From Fidelibacterota bacterium (GTDB lineage: Bacteria; Fidelibacterota; UBA2242): a stretch of 5,243 bases of DNA. Position 1 is the first letter of the stretch; each line of letters begins with the position of its first letter. The DNA lies in contig JAFGXZ010000266.1 of NCBI GenBank assembly GCA_016936335.1, forward strand, positions 1-5,243, read 5' to 3'. The notes under the pieces were generated by a model that made no database searches, had not been told where the DNA came from, and was given only the letters and a program-made list of their open reading frames with translations. A program made the position numbers and the translations under genes. Shown in pieces: positions 1 to 5,243 of this stretch.

Positions 1-839
1 ATTCATCAATCACCATGAACCCGGATTGGTCGTCTTCAGATAAAGTTCTTGAGTTTGATTTATCTACCGGTGTTCCTTTCGTAAATAATACATTCACTGT
101 AATAACCGGTCCGGAAGAATTAGTCGCTTTTCAGAATTCCATCTATGTCAGCAGCACCTATTATGACGATGCTTGGAATACCTACGCTGGAAATTCAAAA
201 ATTGATTTATTCACAAATGAAGTAACAACGAAAGATTTTGGTATCACTTTTTTATTCGGCAGAGATATTACCGTGTTAAATAATAAAGTCTATCGTGTTT
301 ATAATATGGGTATTTGTTCACTATCTGATTCGCTAACTATGAATCCGGATGATCAAATTGGAAATTATAGTACTATTTACTCAATGGCATCTTACAACAG
401 CTTGATTTACTTTGGACTTAGCGATTATACCGCTCCAGACAACGTGGTTATTGTAGATTCCAATGGAAATGAAATTAAGAATTTTCAGGTTGGTGCAATT
501 CCCGGTTCCTTTGCTTTTCTTGAATCCAATTCAGTTATAGTCAATAATAACAAAACATTATCCGATTTTAATCTGTTTCAAAATTACCCAAATCCCTTCA
601 ACGGATCTACAAATTTTACATATCAAATCCCGGAATCAGGACCGGTTACATTATCAATTTACAACTCAACAGGTCGACATATAATTAATTGGGATAATTC
701 AAGTAAAGCGGCCGGAAATTATTCCATAGTTTGGGATGGTTTTAATAAATCAGGAATCCCGGTCTCAAACGGAATCTATTTTGCCTTGCTAAAAACAACA
801 AATGAATGCTCAAGAATTAAGATACTTTATTTAAAATAG
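1..839 (+). CDS. Secreted beta-propeller-like protein with C-terminal T9SS type A / FlgD-like sorting domain (5' partial)
   Basis: This is the C-terminal part of a larger exported protein. The frame is open to the left edge (complete codons from base 3 read S-S-I-T before the Met at 15), so that Met is probably internal and the true start and signal peptide lie outside the window. Counting from the Met at 15, residues 10-168 are short beta-rich repeats of the kind found in YncE/NHL-like propellers (KVLEFDLSTG, DITVLNNKVYRV, NVVIVDSNGNEI). Residues 190-196 are NYPNPFN, the classic linker before a sorting domain. Residues 197-274 form an Ig-like FlgD/T9SS type A domain (VTLSIYNSTG, WDGFNKSG, GIYFALLKT) ending in a basic strand, SRIKILYLK. 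In the family this domain directs passage through the outer membrane by the type IX system or cell-surface anchoring. The propeller's ligand cannot be inferred. The gene ends in TAG and is followed by a terminator, so it is not part of the downstream operon. The domain call is firm; the propeller call is moderate. Confidence 0.85.
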   Translation, partial: SSITMNPDWSSSDKVLEFDLSTGVPFVNNTFTVITGPEELVAFQNSIYVSSTYYDDAWNTYAGNSKIDLFTNEVTTKDFGITFLFGRDITVLNNKVYRVYNMGICSLSDSLTMNPDDQIGNYSTIYSMASYNSLIYFGLSDYTAPDNVVIVDSNGNEIKNFQVGAIPGSFAFLESNSVIVNNNKTLSDFNLFQNYPNPFNGSTNFTYQIPESGPVTLSIYNSTGRHIINWDNSSKAAGNYSIVWDGFNKSGIPVSNGIYFALLKTTNECSRIKILYLK

Positions 840-852
840 ATAATCGATTATC
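839..852. repeat. 14-bp perfect palindrome at the stop codon
   Basis: GATAATCGATTATC is perfectly self-complementary, with no spacer. It begins at the last base of the preceding gene's TAG stop. Lacking a loop it is a poor RNA hairpin, but it has the symmetry of a dimeric DNA-binding protein site. It lies about 80 bp upstream of the predicted -35 element of the operon. A palindrome of this length is expected by chance roughly once in 16 kb, so coincidence is quite possible. Confidence 0.35.
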
Positions 853-871
853 CCATTAAAAAAACCAAAAC

Positions 872-901
872 GGGTTGTTGATTTAGGTCAACGGCCCTTT
901 T
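872..901 (+). terminator. Rho-independent terminator after the sorting-domain gene
   Basis: The arms GGGTTGTTGA (872-881) and TCAACGGCCC (888-897) form a 10-bp stem with two internal U-G wobble pairs, closed by a 6-nt loop (TTTAGG). TTTT (898-901) follows directly. An A-rich stretch at 858-870 precedes the stem. It lies 33 bp after the stop codon of the upstream gene and before the operon promoter, as expected for a transcript end. The T tract is short, so termination may be incomplete. Confidence 0.7.
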
Positions 902-930
902 CATCAACAATAGATTTTATAAAACCCAAA

Positions 931-960
931 TTGTTATTAACTTACGACGATTTTTATGAT
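931..960 (+). promoter_or_regulatory. Predicted sigma70-type promoter of the five-gene operon
   Basis: TTGTTA (931-936, 4 of 6 matches to TTGACA) and TATGAT (955-960, 5 of 6 matches to TATAAT) are separated by 18 bp. The start of transcription would fall near 967, giving a leader of only about 20 nt before the ATG at 989. The site lies between a terminator and the first gene of the cluster, where a promoter is needed. I see no Bacteroidota-type -7 TAnnTTTG element in this gap. AT-rich sequence gives chance matches, so support is moderate. Confidence 0.5.
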
Positions 961-988
961 TTTTCATTTATAAGCACGAATATGTAAT

Positions 989-2053
989 ATGCCTCGCAAT
1001 ATTATCCACATAATTGGCGCCGGAACAGTGGGAACTCCATTAATCGGGATTCTTTCCAGCCGACGAAAATCACTGGGAATTGATGAGATCAGTTTCCAAC
1101 CTGACTTGTCCGAAATTCGGAACATCGCCATGATCAGAGGATTGGTTTCCCACGGTGCAAAGTTGTGTGTTCCTATAGAATTTGCAGACGAATTTGCCAG
1201 CGCCGGGTGTAAAATAGATTACAGTGCCGACGAAGCAATTCAGCGAGCGGGTGTCATCATTGATTGCTCCAAACCGGGGCAGGCCGCCAAAAATAAATCC
1301 CTGATCTATTATAAATACGAAAGAGACAAACTGTTTATCGCCCAATCCAGGGAGCCCGGTTTTGGAAAAGACTATGCCTATGGCATCAATGATTCGGCAC
1401 TTGTCCATGGAGAGGACAACTATCTTCGGATTGTATCCTGCAACGCTCATAACATTGCCAGTATCGTAAAAACAGTCGGCATACATGAAAATCATTCCAA
1501 TTTAGAATCAGGGCGATTCGTCTGCATTCGCCGGGCAAATGATATCAGTGAAATTGACGGTTTTATACCATCTCCAAAAATCGGTGTTCATCAAGACGAA
1601 TTGTACGGCACCTATCAGGCACTTGATGCCGCTTTACTATTTAAATCTATTGGCCTGGAATTAGACCTGTTTTCATCGGCATTGAAAGTGAATTCCCAAT
1701 ATCTGCACATTATTCATTTTGATATTCGACTTAAAACTGAAACCACTCTTCAGGCAATCATTAACAGTTTCCAGGCAAATCCGTTAATTGCCCTGACAAA
1801 TAAAGCACTATCAAGCCAGGTTGCCGCATTCTCACGGGATATGGGTTATCTCGGCAGAGTATTGAATCAATCAGTCGTATCAGTTCCCTCATTGAACCTT
1901 AAAAATGGTAAGGAATTAACCGGATTCTGCTATTCTTTGCAGGATGGCAATTCAATTCTAAGTTCCGTTGCCGCCACGATCTGGTTTTTCTTTCCGCGTA
2001 GTTATAAGGAAAAACTACTTGAATTAAATGACCTGATATTTGACGAAATTTAA
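989..2053 (+). CDS. Divergent archaeal-type (type II) glyceraldehyde-3-phosphate dehydrogenase homologue
   Basis: The 354-residue protein matches archaeal type II GAPDH along its length (the family is usually about 335-345 residues). The N-terminal Rossmann domain has GAGTVG at 10-15, and a PDLSEIRNIAMIRG segment (38-51) resembles the archaeal PDFEA-type region. IIDCSKPGQAAKNK (90-103) corresponds to the archaeal DATPxGxGAKNK segment. RIVSCNAHN (147-155) contains the expected catalytic Cys151. RRAND (181-185) matches the archaeal RRAADP segment, and YLHIIH (238-243) carries the usual general-base His (H240). Family members oxidise glyceraldehyde-3-phosphate to 1,3-bisphosphoglycerate with NAD(P)+ in the cytoplasm. 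Differences are clear: SCNTTG has become SCNAHN, the HHGPD-like loop reads HQDEL with about 10 extra residues after it, and the C-terminal HQES motif reads LQDGN. Activity or substrate may therefore differ. The ATG is the first in frame after the TAA at 971 and has no obvious Shine-Dalgarno; a start-stop ATGTAA sits at 982-987. First gene of the operon, 14 bp before the hydrolase gene. Family call is good, function uncertain. Confidence 0.75.
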   Translation: MPRNIIHIIGAGTVGTPLIGILSSRRKSLGIDEISFQPDLSEIRNIAMIRGLVSHGAKLCVPIEFADEFASAGCKIDYSADEAIQRAGVIIDCSKPGQAAKNKSLIYYKYERDKLFIAQSREPGFGKDYAYGINDSALVHGEDNYLRIVSCNAHNIASIVKTVGIHENHSNLESGRFVCIRRANDISEIDGFIPSPKIGVHQDELYGTYQALDAALLFKSIGLELDLFSSALKVNSQYLHIIHFDIRLKTETTLQAIINSFQANPLIALTNKALSSQVAAFSRDMGYLGRVLNQSVVSVPSLNLKNGKELTGFCYSLQDGNSILSSVAATIWFFFPRSYKEKLLELNDLIFDEI

Positions 2054-2055
2054 TT

Positions 2056-2062
2056 AAGGAAG
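2056..2062 (+). promoter_or_regulatory. Ribosome binding site of the MBL-fold hydrolase gene
   Basis: AAGGAAG lies 5 nt before the ATG at 2068, directly after the stop of the upstream gene. It is a strong Shine-Dalgarno match that confirms this start and shows that the organism uses classical SD initiation. Confidence 0.7.
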
Positions 2063-2067
2063 CATTC

Positions 2068-2694
2068 ATGATTATTGAATTGGTTGGAACCGGATCGTCG
2101 GCTGAAAACACCTGGATTTTAGGGGATACAAAAACCAAACATGCGATTGTCTTTGATCCCGGTGATAATGCATCGACCATTATCCACAGATTAGAAGAGT
2201 TAGATTTGCTTCCTGTTTTTATATTAAACACTCATGCTCACCCTGATCATCTCGGTGCCGCAGCAGAATTACAGAAACGCTTTGATTTACCCTTTGGCCT
2301 TCATGAAAAAGAATTGGATATTTTTAATTCTGCGAAACAGATGGCCCAATTTATTGGCATAATGAATTTACAGCTACCGGATATCACAACTTTTTTGCAC
2401 GATGGCCAAGTTTTGGAAATCAATAGTCATCATCTTCAGGTCCTCCACACACCGGGACACACTCCCGGGAGCATCTGTTTTCTAAAGGGAAAACACCTGT
2501 TTTCAGGTGATACATTATTTAAAGGATCGGTCGGTCGAACTGATTTCCCCGGTGGTTCTTTTCAACAATTAAATGAGAGTCTGGCTCGCTTAAAACAATT
2601 ACCCGAAGATACAAACGTCTATCCCGGACACGGTAAAACTACCACGATTGGCGCCGAACTCAACAGCAACCCATTCCTGAAAGATTTAATGTAG
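2068..2694 (+). CDS. MBL-fold metallohydrolase, single-domain glyoxalase II-like (YcbL/GloC type)
   Basis: This 208-residue protein is a cytoplasmic metallo-beta-lactamase-fold hydrolase with a complete dinuclear metal site. THAHPDH at 55-61 supplies H56, H58, D60 and H61; TPGH at 128-131 supplies H131; FSGDTLF at 145-151 supplies bridging D148; YPGHG at 185-189 supplies H188. GRTDFPGGS (156-164) is typical of the YcbL/GloC subgroup. Length fits that subgroup (about 210-215 residues), and the C-terminal helical substrate domain of classical glyoxalase II (about 250-260 residues) is absent. Relatives hydrolyse S-lactoylglutathione or other thioesters, but the substrate varies within the fold, so thioester hydrolysis here is inference. 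There is no signal peptide or membrane segment. It follows the GAPDH-like gene by 14 bp and ends 1 bp before tilS. A methylglyoxal-detoxification link to the triose-phosphate-related neighbour is conceivable but unproven. Confidence 0.85.
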   Translation: MIIELVGTGSSAENTWILGDTKTKHAIVFDPGDNASTIIHRLEELDLLPVFILNTHAHPDHLGAAAELQKRFDLPFGLHEKELDIFNSAKQMAQFIGIMNLQLPDITTFLHDGQVLEINSHHLQVLHTPGHTPGSICFLKGKHLFSGDTLFKGSVGRTDFPGGSFQQLNESLARLKQLPEDTNVYPGHGKTTTIGAELNSNPFLKDLM

Positions 2695-2695
2695 A

Positions 2696-4087
2696 ATGTC
2701 TTCATTCTTTGAATATTTCTCTGCTTTTTTGGCGCAAAATAGGCTCATTAAAAAGAATAGCACGGTGATTGCAGGTGTCTCGGGCGGTGTCGATTCGATG
2801 GTGATGTTGAAATGTTTATTAGAATATAGAAAAGAAACCGAAATTAATCTCATCACAGCTCATTTGAACCATCAATTAAGAGGCCAGGCTGCTGATCTGG
2901 ATGAAGTCACCGTTCAAAATTTTTGTCAGGAAAACGATTGTGAATTTGTCTCAAAGACAGTCAATATAAAAGAGATGGCAAGAAAACAGCGTATATCTAT
3001 GGAAATGGCCGGACGCGAGGCACGCTATCAATTTTTCAGAGAAATTGGTGGTAGACACACGAATTCACTCATTGCCACCGCCCACACTGCCGATGATCAG
3101 GTCGAAACTGTTTTATACCGTATCTTCAAAGGAACCGGCATTAATGGCCTTCAGGGTATCCGGGTCAAGCGCAACAATATTATCCGTCCGCTTTTATTCG
3201 CCCGGAAAACAGATATTTACGCCTATGCCATAGAAAATAATATTCCTTATCGGGAAGATCATACAAACATCGATACGACTATTCCACGAAATTTTATACG
3301 CCAGACTTTGATTCCGTCAATTAAATCAAAGATCAATCCCTCCGTTGAGCGTTCGATTCTTCATCTCTCGGAAATATTTTCTGATCTGGAAAAATTGAAC
3401 CAAATATCCGTGAAAAAGGCTTTGAAAAAATGTCTGTTACGACAGACATCGACGGAAATTGCACTGGATATTTCACATTTGAAAAAATTATTTAATTCCG
3501 TCATATTTGAAGTCATTCGGGAGAGTATCAGCTTTCTTCATTCAGATCCGGCAACCTTGGATTTTAATCTAACAGCTAGAATTTCCAGCCTAATGCGCAG
3601 CGGACAAACCGGCAATTTTCTAAGACTTTCTAACAATATCACAGCTTCTTTAAATCGGAGCGAGTTAATACTACGAAAAAACGATTCCCCGAATTGGAAT
3701 GGGTTCGATATTACTCCCGGCCAGTCTTACGCCAATACCTTTTTTAATTTCAGGACCGAACTAGTGAGTATTGGGGAATACATTGCTGACAGTGAAAACA
3801 AAAACATCGAATATGTAGACGATGACAAGCTCACTTATTCACCGCTTTTTCTGCGTCCCTGGCAAAAGGCCGACCGGATTGTTCCCCTGGGCTCTTCCCA
3901 TTCAAAAAAAATCAGTGATATATTCATTGATCAAAAAGTTGTACTTCATAAAAAATCACATATTCCAATACTCCTTTGTGGTAAATCCATTGTCTGGGTA
4001 TGTGGGCATAAATTATCAGATCTGTATAAAATTGACACAACAACAACACGCGTATTAAAATTAGTTTATAAGGAAACAACTTTATGA
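2696..4087 (+). CDS. tilS: tRNA(Ile)-lysidine synthase
   Basis: TilS uses ATP and lysine to convert C34 of the CAU-anticodon tRNA-Ile to lysidine, so that it reads AUA and is charged with isoleucine; it is normally essential. The 463-residue protein has all expected parts and a length within the family range (about 430-475). The N-terminal PP-loop ATPase domain (about 20-215) has SGGVDS at 29-34, HLNHQLRG at 56-63, ATAHTADDQVET around 127-138, RIFKGTGINGLQGI at 142-155, RPLL...RKTDI at 164-174 and the RNFIR segment at 198-202. A middle substrate-recognition region follows. The C-terminal TilS domain (about 383-458) shows LRPWQKADRIVPLG and ILLCGKSIVWVCGHKLSDLYKI-like features. The ATG lies 1 bp after the hydrolase stop and I see no clear Shine-Dalgarno, so translation probably depends on re-initiation. 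The stop overlaps the hpt start (ATGA). No key residue appears missing. Confidence 0.96.
   Translation: MSSFFEYFSAFLAQNRLIKKNSTVIAGVSGGVDSMVMLKCLLEYRKETEINLITAHLNHQLRGQAADLDEVTVQNFCQENDCEFVSKTVNIKEMARKQRISMEMAGREARYQFFREIGGRHTNSLIATAHTADDQVETVLYRIFKGTGINGLQGIRVKRNNIIRPLLFARKTDIYAYAIENNIPYREDHTNIDTTIPRNFIRQTLIPSIKSKINPSVERSILHLSEIFSDLEKLNQISVKKALKKCLLRQTSTEIALDISHLKKLFNSVIFEVIRESISFLHSDPATLDFNLTARISSLMRSGQTGNFLRLSNNITASLNRSELILRKNDSPNWNGFDITPGQSYANTFFNFRTELVSIGEYIADSENKNIEYVDDDKLTYSPLFLRPWQKADRIVPLGSSHSKKISDIFIDQKVVLHKKSHIPILLCGKSIVWVCGHKLSDLYKIDTTTTRVLKLVYKETTL
4070..4075 (+). promoter_or_regulatory. Ribosome binding site of hpt
   Basis: AAGGAA lies inside the end of tilS, 8 nt before the ATG at 4084. 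With the ATGA overlap it fixes the hpt start and suggests translational coupling to tilS. Confidence 0.65.
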
Positions 4088-4653
4088 CAAAGACACTCCT
4101 TCTGGATAGTAATTACGGGAAATATAGCGGATTGAAATTAAATGAGTTGATTAGTTCCGAGCAGATTCGCCAGCGAATAGAGGAAATGGCTGCTGAGATA
4201 TCCGAAGATTATAAAGGTAAAACACCAATTATGATCGGAGTGCTAAACGGTTGTTTTGTCTTTTTTGCCGACTTAATCCGGGAAATGGATGTTCCGGCGG
4301 AAGTCGACTTCATTAAAATCTCCAGTTATGCCAACGAAACCCGGACCAGCGGAACTGTACGCTTGCTGAAGGATATAAGTTGTGATATAACCGGGCGTGA
4401 TGTGATTGTAATCGAAGATATAATTGATTCCGGACTGTCGATTGATTTCCTTCGACGGCGTCTTCAGGATAGTCAGGCGCAATCGGTAAAATTTGCCGCA
4501 CTTTTGATGAAAGACTACACCAAGCTGGATTTTGAGATTGATTATATCGGATTTACGATCCCCGATAAATTTGTCGTCGGATATGGTCTTGATCTCGCCC
4601 AGAAAATGCGAAACCTGAAATCAATTTACTATTTAAATCAAGAAGGTCATTAA
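4084..4653 (+). CDS. hpt: Hypoxanthine phosphoribosyltransferase
   Basis: The enzyme transfers phosphoribose from PRPP to hypoxanthine (often also guanine) to give IMP or GMP in cytoplasmic purine salvage. The 189-residue protein is a full type I phosphoribosyltransferase. GVLNGCFVFFADL at 52-64 is the pyrophosphate-binding loop, with Asn in place of the common Lys of LKG, a variant I have seen in FCB-type sequences. SSY at 80-82 starts the flexible catalytic loop. VIVIEDIIDSGLS at 107-119 is the PRPP-binding motif with the acidic pair E111-D112; the usual DTG reads DSG. PDKFVVGYGLD at 160-170 is the conserved purine-pocket segment, followed by RNL. The N-terminus is about 10 residues longer than in the roughly 178-residue E. 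coli Hpt. It overlaps tilS by 4 bp (ATGA) and the next gene by 1 bp (TAATG). The order tilS-hpt-ftsH is a known conserved cluster, which supports all three calls. Confidence 0.95.
   Translation: MTKTLLLDSNYGKYSGLKLNELISSEQIRQRIEEMAAEISEDYKGKTPIMIGVLNGCFVFFADLIREMDVPAEVDFIKISSYANETRTSGTVRLLKDISCDITGRDVIVIEDIIDSGLSIDFLRRRLQDSQAQSVKFAALLMKDYTKLDFEIDYIGFTIPDKFVVGYGLDLAQKMRNLKSIYYLNQEGH
4641..4646 (+). promoter_or_regulatory. Ribosome binding site of ftsH
   Basis: AGAAGG lies 6 nt before the ATG at 4653, within the last codons of hpt. It supports this start over the in-frame Met codon at 4671, which would remove the first six residues. Confidence 0.6.
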
Positions 4654-5243
4654 TGGAAAATAATAAACCTATGCTACACTCGAACGAACCAAAGAAAAAT
4701 CCGAAAGACAATCCCAGACAATCCAAAGGTAATCAGCAACCCGGAAAGAAAAAGAACAATCAGGACAACGAATTTAAATGGAAAAAGGCATCTAAAACGT
4801 CTTTAATGTGGATTATCATCATTATCAGTTCAATTTTTCTCATCCAGATATTAGGAACCGGGACCAAGGAAGAGATCACAATTGAATTTCAACAATACAA
4901 GGATCTTCTGACCAGCGGCCAGATCAGTGAAGCCACAATAATTGAGCGGCAATTTCATGGAACATTAAAAGAACAAACCACCCTGATCGTTCAGGGAAGA
5001 CCGACCGATGTAAAGAAATTTAACTTTGTTCTTCCTCCTAATTACGATCAATATATGCTTGCAGATTGGGAACAATATAACCTTCGCTATAATTTTCAGG
5101 AACAGACTGTTGAATGGACAGCCTATTTATTCCAGATTTTACCCTGGTTACTCTTTATTGGAATTTGGATCTTTTTTATGCGCCGCATGCAAGGACAAAA
5201 CAATAAAGGAATTTTTGGTTTTGGTAAAAGCAAGGCCCGACTC
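4653..5243 (+). CDS. ftsH: ATP-dependent zinc metalloprotease FtsH (3' partial, N-terminal part only)
   Basis: FtsH is a hexameric inner-membrane AAA+ protease that extracts and degrades misfolded membrane proteins and some cytoplasmic regulators. The first 197 residues are in the window. Residues 1-49 are polar and rich in Lys, Asn and Gln, with no hydrophobic segment. Residues 51-67 (MWIIIIISSIFLIQIL region) form the first membrane helix. Residues 70-155 form the small FtsH extracytoplasmic domain (FQQYKDLLTSGQISEATI at 79-96). Residues 156-176 form the second helix (YLFQILPWLLFIGIWIFF). MRRMQGQNNKGIFGFGKSKARL follows, the characteristic linker into the AAA domain. The AAA and zinc-protease domains (HEXXH) lie beyond the window, so catalytic integrity cannot be judged. 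The start overlaps the hpt stop by 1 bp. The N-terminal tail is longer than in E. coli FtsH, whose first helix begins almost at the start. Family call is firm from the linker, the topology and the tilS-hpt context. Confidence 0.95.
   Translation, partial: MENNKPMLHSNEPKKNPKDNPRQSKGNQQPGKKKNNQDNEFKWKKASKTSLMWIIIIISSIFLIQILGTGTKEEITIEFQQYKDLLTSGQISEATIIERQFHGTLKEQTTLIVQGRPTDVKKFNFVLPPNYDQYMLADWEQYNLRYNFQEQTVEWTAYLFQILPWLLFIGIWIFFMRRMQGQNNKGIFGFGKSKARL

Noticed and set aside
840..988. Possible small RNA, tRNA or riboswitch in the only intergenic gap
   Set aside because: Beyond the palindrome, the terminator hairpin and the promoter, I see no cloverleaf, aptamer core or second terminator, and the predicted leader is only about 20 nt.
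1070..1495. 141-codon reading frame on the - strand
   Set aside because: It lies wholly within the GAPDH-like gene, whose protein matches a known family throughout. The antisense product shows no recognisable motif and no promoter or RBS is visible.
989..2053. Saccharopine dehydrogenase or homospermidine synthase as an alternative for the first operon gene
   Set aside because: The Rossmann N-terminus alone would allow it, but the KNK segment, the SCN cysteine motif, RRAND and the YLHIIH region follow the archaeal GAPDH order.
1899..2231. 110-codon reading frame on the - strand across the first operon junction
   Set aside because: It overlaps two well-supported genes, including the HAHPDH motif, and its product has no family features.
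3822..4058. 78-codon + strand frame within tilS
   Set aside because: It is a frame-shifted shadow of the conserved TilS C-terminal domain. The TilS frame is intact, so no frameshift is implied.
4273..4501. Two overlapping - strand frames within hpt
   Set aside because: Both lie opposite the conserved PRPP-binding region of Hpt and have no independent support.
1..5243. Mobile element, defence system or CRISPR array
   Set aside because: No transposase, integrase, inverted-repeat pair, target duplication or repeat-spacer pattern is visible. The gene content is core housekeeping in a conserved order.

Overview
This window is a compact, AT-leaning stretch of a bacterial chromosome with every gene on the + strand. 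It starts with the 3' end of a secreted beta-propeller-like protein that carries a C-terminal sorting/FlgD-like domain (NYPNPFN linker). After an intergenic gap of about 150 bp come five tightly packed genes: a divergent archaeal-type (type II) GAPDH homologue, a single-domain glyoxalase II-like metallo-beta-lactamase hydrolase, tilS, hpt and the 5' part of ftsH.

The NYPNPFN plus C-terminal domain architecture is characteristic of the FCB superphylum and related candidate phyla (Bacteroidota, Ignavibacteria, Calditrichota, Neomarinimicrobiota, Cloacimonadota). Classical Shine-Dalgarno sequences precede three of the genes and a sigma70-like promoter precedes the operon. That fits a lineage such as Neomarinimicrobiota or Calditrichota better than typical Bacteroidota. 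This assignment is inference from a few kilobases.

Layout: (1) 1-839, partial sorting-domain protein; (2) 840-988, the only non-coding stretch, holding a 14-bp palindrome, a good intrinsic terminator and a plausible promoter; (3) 989-5243, a presumed operon with junctions of +14, +1, -4 and -1 bp, the last gene running off the window. The tilS-hpt-ftsH block is a long-known conserved neighbourhood (Bacillus subtilis, for example). It links decoding of AUA codons (TilS lysidine), purine salvage (Hpt) and membrane protein quality control (FtsH).

The least ordinary element is the first operon gene. It has the fold signature and catalytic-cysteine context of archaeal GAPDH but has lost or changed several usually conserved active-site segments, so its present reaction is uncertain. 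I see no mobile element, CRISPR array, RNA gene or clearly new multi-gene system here.
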